Part shown: positions 39,438 through 46,400 of the stretch, one piece after another
Position numbering within the stretch: the stretch's first letter is position 1
Layout: every line of letters begins with the position of its first letter
DNA from: Glandiceps talaboti
Lineage: Eukaryota > Hemichordata > Enteropneusta > Spengelidae
Direction: 5' to 3'
DNA length: 64,000 bases
Assembly (NCBI RefSeq): GCF_964340395.1
Contig: NC_135567.1
Span: 6,673,399 to 6,737,398, forward strand
Made by a program: the position numbers and the translations under genes
The notes under the pieces: model-generated
The model's input: only the letters and a program-made list of their open reading frames with translations
Databases searched by the model: none
What the model was told of the DNA's origin: nothing

Positions 39438-39739
39438 CACACACGTGTGTGGGTGAAACATACATATATACATACATACATACATACATACATACATACA
39501 CACACATACATACATACACACATACATACATACATACATACATACACATACATACATACATACATACATACATACATTCCATGAGTGTCATGGTATAAAC
39601 AATATATTTATTTGTTTGTTTAAAAGAAGATAATTTTTACCTTATTCTTCAAATCGAAATCCGCCTTTCTTTCCAGAAGAATTCGTACTACTTCAATATT
39701 GTTATATTCAGAAGCTGTATGGAGTGGTGTATCACCAGA
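15064..39739 (-). CDS. Ankyrin-ROC-COR-glycosyltransferase (GT4) fusion protein, 5' end not found
   Basis: Thirteen exons join in one frame: 39739-39641, 39307-39239, 38226-38110, 36940-36689, 36279-36135, 28645-28497, 27991-27794, 20909-20090, 19937-19901, 19049-18949, 18802-18731, 18280-18238 and 16276-15064. All introns have GT...AG ends, all phases fit, and the 3315 nt give 1104 residues plus TAA. Residues 1-56 are ankyrin repeats; about 73-275 are a ROC GTPase (GYAAVGKST, DLAGQ, ASRAD); about 278-560 are COR; 560-700 are an unrecognised linker; 701-1104 are a GT-B glycosyltransferase with E-x7-E. Ank-ROC-COR is the layout of DAPK1-like ROCO proteins, where the C-terminus is a death domain; here a GT4 enzyme takes that place. 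No signal peptide or membrane segment is seen in the recovered part, so a cytosolic protein is likely. Role inferred: GTPase-controlled sugar transfer, perhaps in stress or immunity. The start codon and any further ankyrin repeats lie upstream and were not recognised. Confidence 0.88.
16627..16719 (+). pseudogene. Inverted copy of linker exon 18731-18802, open and with splice sites
   Basis: The plus strand carries TTGACAG/GTGGAAATATTG ... GGTCAAG/GTGAGATAA. This is the reverse-complement relative of the minus-strand exon at 18731-18802. The 93 bp copy has an in-frame 21 bp insertion encoding LHLSEPK and a few amino-acid changes (VVEE for VLDE, GLTGQ for GLAGQ), but no stop. Similarity runs on into the following intron to about 16840, against about 18605 on the other arm. 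It lies inside the last intron of the host gene on the opposite strand, so it cannot be spliced into that transcript without inversion. It could be a leftover of a paralogous gene or of a local inversion. Confidence 0.8.
16842..16890. repeat. (CTA)n microsatellite
   Basis: About sixteen CTA triplets. It directly follows the end of the inverted exon copy, so the duplication breakpoint coincides with the microsatellite. Confidence 0.95.
16952..18170 (+). mobile_element. MITE-like repeat, copy 1
   Basis: The copy starts at GCATTGTAGCACAACTTAG. It has several degenerate ~105 bp units containing GGCTGTTGCTATGGGCGTGG and TGCTAGGCATAT, then the stretch ...CCCTAATTTGCATATCACTGAT..., then (CA)n, and ends in GCCTATAGCACATTGAATG..CAGCTGTG. 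The tail with its (CA)n is present twice (about 17985-18080 and 18083-18170). Its relatives are at 29185-30240, 40225-41400 and 61985-63105. It lies inside the intron upstream of the glycosyltransferase exon. No transposase frame is seen. Confidence 0.75.
18238..18280 (-). CDS. Host-gene exon 12 (43 bp linker)
   Basis: Acceptor TTATTATAG/GTGTCGAC, donor GGAAG/GTGAGG. It starts in phase 1 and ends in phase 2, encoding roughly GVDGDGVKYVQQRG. The short size is supported only by splice sites and by frame continuity on both sides. Confidence 0.75.
18731..18802 (-). CDS. Host-gene exon 11 (linker, predicted helix)
   Basis: Acceptor TTTTGACAG/ATGGAAAT, donor GGTCAAG/GTGAGAT, phase 1 on both sides, so it can be skipped or duplicated without changing frame. 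It encodes a charged stretch with NIEKQMKKAGEEVLDE. A diverged inverted copy lies at 16627-16719. Confidence 0.85.
18949..19049 (-). CDS. Host-gene exon 10 (linker with CxxC)
   Basis: Acceptor CTATATGTAG/TGCCAAAC, donor TGTCAAG/GTAAGAA; starts in phase 2, ends in phase 1. The residues include DCLYCKTLGIITLAGDV and SLHCQ, a CxxC with a later cysteine that could be a small metal site or a winged-helix-like segment. The family is not recognised. Confidence 0.82.
19345..19573. repeat. Five tandem 47 bp units in a host-gene intron
   Basis: Units begin AGTCTAACTGTGAGTGTATG at 19345, 19392, 19439, 19486 and 19533. The first two are nearly identical and the later ones diverge progressively, so the array appears to have grown from its left end. 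Confidence 0.92.
19901..19937 (-). CDS. Host-gene exon 9 (37 bp micro-exon)
   Basis: The acceptor AAATCTGCAG/ATTTCAG gives an open frame (FRHLAQVGQDI), while the alternative AG seven bases further would run into a TAA. Donor ATAAG/GTGGGT. It joins phase 1 to phase 2 and keeps both neighbours in frame, which is the main support. Confidence 0.75.
20090..20909 (-). CDS. Host-gene exon 8: COR domain and start of linker
   Basis: Acceptor AATTTTGCAG/GTAATATAC, donor CCCCATG/GTAAGAA, 820 bp, encoding residues 344 to about 616. It has COR features: VVLDPQWLCNRVFGPML, LIHLLEEFELIAKY, KFIIPGLL, SAGFFPRLQARLHKLF and AVHICVRA, matching the second half of COR in ROCO proteins such as DAPK1 and LRRK2 (a dimerisation region for ROC). 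The last 80 residues are charged (KRSLREDDKPEEVGYY, KAKMNKRVFDAKK) and not assigned. Confidence 0.92.
21163..21218. repeat. Inverted repeat (23 bp arms, 10 bp loop)
   Basis: Arm 21163-21185 (GCTATTATG.AGCAA.TGTTTCC) and arm 21196-21218 are reverse complements at 21 of 23 positions. The hairpin lies in the intron between the two COR exons. Its nature is unknown. Confidence 0.8.
21290..22000 (+). repeat. Dispersed repeat ending in (GACA)n, copy 1
   Basis: The sequence has degenerate subunits of about 110 to 150 bp (TATATAGCCTAATTAC..., AGCAACAAGCTTTTTAGC.CATGTG) and a 3' part AACCTAACCAGTTCTAG...CAAATT.CGTTTGAAAT followed by (GACA)n at 21906-21997. The same order, ending in GACAGACA, occurs at 35330-35940. 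The open frames over the array are repeat translations. The regular placement of the microsatellite suggests that it is part of the element. Confidence 0.75.
22182..23207 (-). pseudogene. DIRS RNase H and tyrosine recombinase C-terminus
   Basis: The 341-residue frame contains LFTDAPKVGWGAHLDHHW and HINWLEMQAVVLAL of the DIRS RNase H, YINKMGGGTRSP, and ADALSR. The position usually occupied by aspartate before the YINKMGG strand reads NTNNTT, so a catalytic carboxylate seems lost. After a connector the frame ends with AHEVRAVATSWALWSG and AGTW...FISFY, the HxxR box and the tyrosine end of the recombinase. A shifted frame (22627-22403) carries the FPPLPLLPLVL and APLWPNRS motifs that normally lie between, so there is a frame change near 22600-22430. 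Confidence 0.85.
23050..23530 (-). pseudogene. DIRS reverse transcriptase remnant
   Basis: One frame starts with CITSDEWILS, the beginning of the DIRS reverse transcriptase. A few residues later the sequence continues with the post-catalytic part in a shifted frame (GIVCPPQERVDKI, FLSLLGLMNSIID, PWARLRM). The palm core between these blocks is absent, so it was removed by an internal deletion. Confidence 0.75.
23755..25854 (-). pseudogene. DIRS gag-like region, frameshifted
   Basis: The first frame (25854-25147, 235 residues) has a cysteine cluster CGHPIIAGDGHDLCADC ... CDFCSNW typical of DIRS ORF1 proteins, then loses frame near 25147. Later frames (25113-24751 with an SR-rich stretch, 24711-24334, 24240-23755) continue in the same direction with small overlaps or gaps. 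They look like one ancestral ORF1 broken at least three times. Confidence 0.7.
26650..27430 (+). repeat. Dispersed repeat with internal (GT)n, related to 41690-42500
   Basis: Similar blocks in the same order occur at about 42050-42480: TTGTAGA.AT..TGA.CT..GTCCCGGCAAT, GGTGGCAGCAGTGGGA.TAA, CACGCTTTTCAAATATTTAAATAGG and a C-rich end followed by GAAGCCTCTCTAA. The copy here has a (GT)n run at 26801-26863. No coding capacity was seen. Confidence 0.65.
27794..27991 (-). CDS. Host-gene exon 7: first half of COR
   Basis: Acceptor ATTATTTACAG/ATATC, donor GGAGAG/GTATGT, 198 bp, phase 0 at both ends, residues 278-343. Motifs FPVMYWTNYVKAV and NVTSYIHDMGE match the start of COR, where the latter continues across the junction into VIYIK...VVLDPQW. 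In other ROCO proteins the same HDxGxI...LDPQWL run marks this position. Confidence 0.9.
28497..28645 (-). CDS. Host-gene exon 6: end of ROC domain
   Basis: Acceptor TCCTTCCAG/CTGAGG, donor ATAAAG/GTATGG, residues 228-277; starts in phase 1, ends in phase 0. It includes FILNCKDIES at the place of the G5 guanine-contact loop, followed by the last ROC helix (MQRLRNLLCEI). Confidence 0.88.
28828..29049. repeat. Four tandem 56 bp units
   Basis: Units start GACATTATAACTATATACTC at 28828, 28884, 28940 and 28996, nearly identical, just after a run of 17 C. The array lies in the long intron between host exons 5 and 6. Confidence 0.95.
29185..30240 (+). mobile_element. MITE-like repeat, copy 2
   Basis: It starts CGCCAATGGCGTTGTAGCACAACTGTACAG and ends GCCTATAGCACTACTGAACC...TTTGTGCTAAAAAG, giving short inverted ends around TAGCACAA. 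Inside are three units with GGCTGTTGCTATGGGCGTGGTCAT, an A/T-rich block with ATTTGCATATCACT repeated, and a (CA)n(GACA)n run at 30098-30183. The left end contains the palindrome CGCCAATGGCG. It has no open frame of its own. Confidence 0.8.
30241..33460. other. Intronic and repeat sequence, no exon recognised
   Basis: Part of the 7.5 kb intron between host exons 5 and 6. Seen here: a perfect 9 bp inverted repeat GATCGTCTA/TAGACGATC at 30514-30540, G-rich GGGGGGGTCA... blocks at 30735-30782 and 33178-33300 of a dispersed type also seen near 41700, and nothing coding. Confidence 0.5.
33466..33642. repeat. (CAGTA)n and (CATA)n microsatellites
   Basis: A pentanucleotide CAGTA run (about 33471-33535) is followed by tetranucleotide ACAT repeats (33549-33640). 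The open frames in both directions are repeat translations. Confidence 0.95.
34598..34770. repeat. (CG)n(CA)n(CGTA)n(CATA)n compound microsatellite
   Basis: A GCGCGC start leads to CACACA, then ACGT tetramers, then ACAT tetramers, with a second short ACGT block near 34731. The alternating purine-pyrimidine makeup is favourable to Z-DNA. Confidence 0.95.
35330..35940 (+). repeat. Dispersed repeat ending in (GACA)n, copy 2
   Basis: Same layout as 21290-22000: CTTTTCATATATAGC.TAATT.CTGAAAATCA, CAAGCTTTTTGGCACATGTG, AACCTAACCAGTTCTAGCC, CAAATTTCGTTTGAATT...TTGTTTTTGAGAAAACGATGACAGA, then mixed GACA and CA repeats (35814-35940). It lies in a host-gene intron. Confidence 0.75.
36135..36279 (-). 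CDS. Host-gene exon 5: ROC domain, G4 region
   Basis: Acceptor TTTATAG/GTACTGAC, donor TATGAAG/GTATGTG, residues 180 to about 227; starts in phase 0, ends in phase 1. SVILVASRADLV is the G4 strand and loop; ROC domains commonly have THxD or SHxD there, and the SRAD here keeps the base-contacting aspartate. The next exon is 7.5 kb away. Confidence 0.9.
36689..36940 (-). CDS. Host-gene exon 4: ROC domain, switch regions
   Basis: Acceptor CTTTGTAG/GAAAAGTG, donor GAAAAG/GTATGT, 252 bp, phase 0 at both ends, residues 96-179. PTPGIDV supplies the G2 threonine and SSWDLAGQPEYY the G3 DxxGQ motif; VYSTFILLYII follows as the next core strand. ROC domains typically have WDFAGQE at this site. Confidence 0.93.
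37406..38005. repeat. Eight tandem 75 bp units in the ROC intron
   Basis: Units start TTTATAGACTTGGATAGTAC at 37406 and repeat every 75 bp (37481, 37556, 37631, 37706, 37781, 37856, 37931). They differ by single bases (CTCAGT/CTTAGT/CTGAGT, GTACCA/GTACAA). The array lies between the P-loop exon and the switch exon. Confidence 0.97.
38110..38226 (-). CDS. Host-gene exon 3: ROC P-loop
   Basis: Acceptor TTATAAAG/CAACAAG, donor CAACGG/GTATGT, 117 bp, phase 0 at both ends, residues 57-95. CKLFLCGYAAVGKSTLTKSL is a Walker A strand-loop-helix (GxxxxGKST) with the hydrophobic strand expected of ROC. Confidence 0.93.
39239..39307 (-). CDS. Host-gene exon 2: terminal half ankyrin repeat
   Basis: Acceptor TTAATGTAG/GATGGGG, donor ATGAAG/GTAAAT, 69 bp, phase 0, residues 34-56. 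DGERPFDVTRSSEIKRLL has the DGxxPxDxA...I..LL form that caps ankyrin stacks. Confidence 0.88.
39408..39577. repeat. (GACA)n(CA)n(CATA)n microsatellite
   Basis: GACA repeats, a CACACACGTGTGTG palindrome (about 39435-39450), then long CATA/CACA tracts. It lies in the 333 bp intron between the two ankyrin exons and makes up half of it. Confidence 0.95.
39641..39739 (-). CDS. Host-gene exon 1 found: one full ankyrin repeat
   Basis: The 99 bp exon encodes exactly one 33-residue repeat, phase 0 at both ends (acceptor TTTGTATCAG/TCTGGT, donor AATAAG/GTAAAA). Consensus features: GDTPLHTASEYNN, then IEVVRILLERKADFDLKNK. One-repeat exons of this type usually come in series, so more may exist upstream, but none was recognised up to 43400. 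Confidence 0.9.
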
Positions 39740-40224
39740 CTGATACAAAACATAAACAAACAAATCAAAATTAGCAATAATCCAACTTAATAAAAGTTAC
39801 ACTGACATTGTCCGCTATGACTGTTGATTGTCTGAATACGGTCTATAATACTTAGGATGTGAATGCACTAGACAGTGAGATACATTGTGTAACTCTGCCC
39901 CCACTGGTCCGCTCTATCCAACTGTAGTAATCTGAAGTACTATGATGACAATTGAAGATAGTAAAACGTAAGTACCATGGCAAACAGAAACACGGGAGTT
40001 ATTCGCACCTAAAGAAATCACAGTTTCAGACACCATTAAAGGCCCAGGGTACAACCTGAGTTTCCAAGTTTTTAGGCGTAGTTATTTAAAAGGTACTCAC
40101 AGTATTCTACTTACTGGAGCACCACTTGCAATTAACTAAAATCTGCTTTCAGTATGCAATTTCTAAACGAACTGATGACGTAATTTATAATATGTGTAAA
40201 AAATGTTCAAGTAATCCCTACTAT

Positions 40225-41400
40225 GAAAAAATACCACCAATGGTGTTGTAGCACAATTGTACAGTTTTTAAAAATGTTTATCCATATGCTCGTCCATGCT
40301 AACAATAGGTGTTCATTTGCTGAATGACTATCCAGTTGCCTATCCGACCATGTTGCTATCTTTGTAATATACGTGATCATTTAGCTGTTGCTATGGGCGT
40401 TGTCATGTTGTTAGATATATTTGCATACATTGCTGAATGTTTTTGTTCAATTGTGTATGAATTCCTGATATTGTATTTCCAACATATGTGATCATTTGGA
40501 TGTTGCTATGGGCGTGGTCTTGTTGCTAGGCACATTTGCATACATTTCAAAATGTTTATTCAATTGTCTATTAATCCTCATTATCTTCAAAATATATGTG
40601 ATCATTTGGCTATTGCTATGGGTGTGGCCTTGTTGCTCAGTACATTTGTATTCATTTGCCTTTCAATTTCTGTTATCTTTGCAATATACGTGATTATTTG
40701 GCTGTTGCTATGGGCGTGGTTTTGTTGCTAGGCAAATTTACACACATTTTTTGAATGTTTATTCAATGGTCTATTAATCCCCATTGTTATCTTTGCAATA
40801 TATGTGATCATTTGGCTGTTGCTATGGGCGTGGTCTTGTTGCTAGGCACACTTACATACATTTCTTGAATGTTTTATTCATTTGTCTTTCAATTCCTGTT
40901 ATCTTTGCACTATATGTCTTTATTTGGCTGTTGCTATGGGCGTGATCATGGTTGCTAGGGATATTTGCATATATTTTTTAAATGTTACTCACTTGCCTAC
41001 CAGATGATGTTCTTATTTAACCAAAATATACTGCCATTCAGTTGTTGCTAAGGGCGTGGTCATGGTTGCTAGGGCCAATTTTGTTAAAATACTTTGAAGA
41101 AAATCTGCGGAATAACACTTCTAGTAAACATCTCACCAAGTTTCAGTCTCCTTGACCAAGTACTTTTTGAGATATAAATGTTTGACCAAAAATGAACATG
41201 TTTACACCTAATTTGCATAATATTGATTAGATCATTATATGCTTATCATTTCTTCATCGATACACCACAGATGCACCCCTGTTAAACTTCAGCCAATCTG
41301 CTGAGTACTTTTAGAATTATAGGTTTGACCAAAAAGACATATTTTTAGCCCTAATTTGCATATTACTATGGGAATGGGCTATTGTGTGGGGGTCATATCA
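40225..41400 (+). mobile_element. MITE-like repeat, copy 3 (right end missing)
   Basis: It starts CACCAATGGTGTTGTAGCACAATTGTACAG. It has the most internal units of the four copies: seven or eight ~105 bp segments with TTGGCTGTTGCTATGGGCGTGG, each followed by TTGTTGCTAGGCACATT. The ATTTGCATAATATTGAT part is present, but the (CA)n and TAGCACTACTGAACC end are missing. Confidence 0.78.
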
Positions 41401-41689
41401 CACTTTTCATGTGACTCGGTTACAAACATTGTATGTGCAGCTGATATTGACATATTGCAACTGATGGCTAGCATGGTCATCATTAACACCCAAACAAACT
41501 ATATACCAGTTAAACACAGTTCATTCCTGAAGCACAGCACAACAAGTCAAAATGCACAACTCTAGTCGAATCAATAGTGAAAGCTCCAGAAAAGAAGTCG
41601 AAATACAAAGTCCAGTAAGAGTAGTGCTATATAGTACATGTAGAACAGCTGGGAAGCCATTCTGATCTTTCGAAAGGTCACAGGGGAGA

Positions 41690-42500
41690 GATTTATTTAC
41701 AGGGGTGGGGGGCAGGGGAATTAGGGGGTAACGTTTTACAAATTATCTCTCAGGGGACAGAAATATTTTAGGAAATATGATTGGGGGTGGGGGGGGGGTC
41801 GTATTTTATTTTACTCACTGTATTGCATAGCACTGCATTGTTTTCTTTTTTAGTCATTCCATTGCTGCCATCGGTTCCAAACCCATTGCTGCCATTCAGG
41901 TTAGGGTTAGGGTTAGAGTTAGGGTTACGGTTAGGTACCAATGACATTAGCCTATATCAATCAAATGGTTGCTGACAACCAACGTAATGGAGTATTTGTC
42001 AGTTGTGGTGTGAGGAGATGATTAGGTTTAACAGGTGTTCAACTGGAACAGTTGGGTAAGATACTGTGGATACTGTTGTAGAGATCATGACCTTGGTCCC
42101 GGCAATGGCGGGAGTGTGCCAATCAAATCATTGTGAGTTGTGGTCTTCAGCTCAGTGCACATGTATTTATTAATGCAGTGCCTTCACACACATCTAATGG
42201 TGGCAGTAATGGCTAATAACCAATGCTTTTAAAACTTTCAACATTGATGACAGCAGTGGGATTAAATCCTCACCAATGATTGTGAGACTTGTGTCCCTTT
42301 ACATTTCTGACAGCATTTTAAGCCACGTTTTGAACTACTTTAATAGGGAAGGGTCATATTTTAAGGACATAAATTTGAGGGAGGGCCACATTTCATCAAG
42401 AAGGACGTGGGGAGGGTCACATTTTACGAATAAGTCAGCGTCTGATTTTCCCTGCCCCTCCCCTTTAAGTACTGAAGGCTCTCTAACCTCAAAGTTGTAC
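41690..42500 (+). repeat. Dispersed G-rich repeat, related to 26650-27430
   Basis: It begins with GGGGTGGGGGGCAGGGG blocks, has a TTAGGG run near 41900-41935, and then the blocks shared with 26.7-27.4 kb (CCTTGGTCCCGGCAATGG, GATGACAGCAGTGGGATTAAA, AGCCACGTTTTGAACTACTTTAATAGGG). No coding frame is supported. Confidence 0.6.
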
Positions 42501-43431
42501 ATTCAAGCTGGAACATTGATAATTTTATATATCTATACCGTAATATAATGGTGTATTTTCTGATCAATGAAAATTAGAGAGGTAAACTCATTAAGACAGG
42601 AAAAAATATAACTAAATCGACAAGTACAATGCTATCTCTCAAATGACAAATAAAAGTCCACACAAAACAGGTTTTAGTTGAGACGAAATCACAAGAAATG
42701 CTAAATTTGGAAAAGAAAGTATATGAGTCTATAAACAAGAGTTGCATACAGTGCTCTGTAGTCTTTTGAAATTAAGAGAGAAATGTGTCCTCATAAGGAG
42801 TGAAAAAGACAACATTTCAAGTATACGACAAGGGAAATGGTCCCTACTGTCGATTACCGTACAACACGAAAGTGTCAACACACAAGTCAAAATACAAAAT
42901 CATTAATAATGCAAATAACAAACTAACAACAATGCCACTATGCTTTATAGGATATATGAGTATTCATGTTATGTCTCTTGATTTTTTTTTCAAAGTTATC
43001 TTTGCTGACAAATGTTATGTTAATTGATGTACTTTCACCACAACAAGTACATCTAACAGTGTAACAAGGCTTGTATCTACAACTCGGATTCTGCATTGTT
43101 ATTTATTTTAAGAATTGTTTTGTTTTAATAAATAATATACAATGACATGACAGGTTGTTGTGGTTTGATTCTCTTCACATTGGCAGATGAATGAATGATT
43201 TAAATTTTAATGGCGCTGTTGATCGGCTGCCCACCTAACTGTTGATTTTGTCTGCAGTATTATTCGATTTTAGAGTCCACGTGTCACCGTTTTACTGTTA
43301 TTTTATGACAATTGTTTTATAGTGATACTGGGAACCGAACGGTGAACTGTTGCAGCGTTGTATTCATCTATTGAGACAGAAAGTTAGCTAACTTTTTCAT
43401 GTACTGATATATTGCAGTTCTCGACCCATCA

Positions 43432-46400
43432 TGGCTGTCAGGTCTTGGTCATGCATACGTCAGTCTAATCAGTCGTTGTCATGGGGTCAGTATGCGGTTT
43501 GTAAAATCTTCTTTCAAGTCTTCATTTTGTTATCGTGGTCGTACAGCTGGACGCAAACACTCCAAACCTAAGCTTTCGATTCCAACTATTATTAGTAATC
43601 GTTGTCTTGGGTCAAAAGATCTGAGGTGCGGAACAGGCTACTACGGCAAATTTCTATCTCCATTGATGCTACTTATGTTGAGTCGCTACCTATTCGTACC
43701 ATAATAACACCTAGGAGTGCACACCTTGTTAAAAACAAACGTGACTCTGTTCTAGTGATAATTCCGAGAGTTTCTTCATGCTTCCAGAAATTACAACTAA
43801 ATGCTGGTCTGGGGAATGTACGTTCTATTAATAGGGAGATCAGTGCTGTAATGTGGACATTGTTGACTGGAAATTTGGACATCTTTAAAATAGCCATTAC
43901 AGAAACTTGGCTCAAAAGTCAAGATGGCCCATTTATTGCCGAGTTTCTCTCTTCGATCAGCGGCTACACTATCTATCAGCAGCCTCACTCAAAGAGAAAA
44001 GGGGGTGGAGTAGCAGTGTTAGCCCATTCTAACCTTCCCGTCATTGAGAAGTGATCATCTTCGTTTCAATCTTTCGAAGCATTAGACATCATTTTTCAAT
44101 CGTCGAGTCAATGTCTGCATTTAATTGTCGTCTACCATCCTCCAAAATCAACAAAGAATAAAGTTACCATCGGCGAGTTTATTTCCGAATTCTCAACGCG
44201 CATGGAAACAGCTGTACCATCGTCTACCCACTTTCTATTCGCAGGTGACTTCAATTTTTATTTTGTGGATACCGACTTACGGGATACAAAGAAGTTTGTC
44301 GACCTTTTGTATTCTATGGGTTTACAACAAAATGTATCCGAACCTACACTAGCAAGGGCTATACTCTTGACTTGCTGATAACTTGATCGAATGATCAGTT
44401 CCTGCACTTTGTCAGGGTAAACGTATCTCTAATCTGCGATCACAGTATCGTTATTTCGGTTTGAAAATTCAGCGACCACCAAATGGCAAGTTCAACATCT
44501 GGTGAAGGAATTTCTGAACAATTGACAAGGCTGACTTGCATGACAAACTTGAGGTCAGCATCGCAGACTATAGCATTGCAGACTGTCCACCTGTCATGAA
44601 CGCCGAATACTTGTCAGAATTTTATCATGAAACTGTTAGGAAGGTATTGGATGCGATTGTCCCTATAACTGAAAAAGTCATCACCCAGAAAGTGCGTGGA
44701 CCATGGTTTTGTGAGGAACTACTGTCATTCATCATGAGAAGAGAAGTGTGTAAGTTCGAAAATAAATGGCGCACATCGCAACTCGAAATCGATCGGCAAA
44801 TCTTCTGTACTAAGCGGGTTGAATATTTCCGTCGTTGTGATGAAGTAAAGTCAGCTTTGCATCGGACTAGCATTAATGAAGGAGACAACAGAAGATTATT
44901 TAATATTATTACTGAGCTATCAAGTACCAAGGCATCCAATTCAAACGCATTTCAAAATGACATCCAAGTACCATCCAAATTCCTAAAATTCTTTGAAGTG
45001 AAGGTATCAAAGCTTCGTGTCGGACTTGTTCAGCCAGTCCGCAACACCCTCATTAACATATTAAAATGAGAAAAGTAATTTGAACAACGGGTCCGTTACA
45101 CAGTGCTTGAATTGGGTCACATTTTTCCCAAGTTTCCGACGTGGATTGGCTTCGTTGTAGACCGTTCAAAGTAATCTGGTTGCTTGTATTAAAAGGTACG
45201 TATATCGAACTATATATTGATGGTTTTTTGTCCAGTTTTGATTTTTACATTTCGAGAAACCAAGCGAATTTGAGAGCCATGAAAATTCACTCCGGCGTGA
45301 CATGCCTCGCGAAATTCTTGAACTGAGTGTTACACAAGGATGTCACCGTAAACAAGCTGTATAGAATCAAAATATAGACCTGCATCATGCTTACCATGCA
45401 GTGTGTAAACTTTCCGGTGCGTATTAGCAATGTTACGAAGGCTTGAATTTTGTTTATTTTTTGCATTGGTGACGCCATTTTCAGTGGAAATATGGCGGGA
45501 GCACACATCGTGTATATGAGGCGATGTAACGCCTGAGTGAGGCGATCGGCGAACAAGCTTTCCCGTACTGAGATTAGCAAAAATGACTTTGAACAACCCT
45601 TTTCGTCAACTAACCTTTACCTAGTACTTCAAAAATCCCAAATATACGGCCAAATTATATGCACAATTCATGAAATTTTAGTTGTGTTTAAAAATTTGAC
45701 CCGATGGCATCGCGTTCGATGTCACATGCTTGCTAGTTATGCAATCCACTCGTATATAACACTCATGTTGTTGAGCGGCGATCATCGACAGTGACATTTC
45801 TGTTTAGTACACTTGAAATTGTCTTTTTCAACGGTGAAAACATGGTTTTTCTCTTTATTTTCAGATTCAACGCAAGACTACAACGCACTATACGATTTTT
45901 GCAGCTTCATTTAGATTCTCTTTCCAACTGGAAGTCGGGAATTTCTTAAAGTTTAATAAAAACAGTCCCATGTGGACTTTTACGTTTATTTGTCTTTTCA
46001 TGTTATGACAGTGATGTGGGTGTCGATTTAGCTATATTTCCCTGTCTTCATGTGTTTATCCTTCTCACTTTCATCGGTCAGAAATTACACAATTTACTCT
46101 CAAGTTATATTACGGTAAAAACTTACAACTTGAAGAAGGTATATACAATTCTAACCATTTCAGCTTGAATGTATCTCCAACTAGTTTACTAGCGGATGAC
46201 ATTGGCCCTACTTGTAATTTTTTTTCATCATTCCATTGCATTTAAACCTTAATTGTACTTGACATTTCGCAATATTTATAATTCTCAACATGCCTTACCT
46301 CGTTCGTAATCGAAGCAGTCCCTGTATAGATCACTGACATGACCAGAGAGAACCTTTTCGGATTTACATCATGTGTAAAACGGGGAAAGATACGGAAAAT

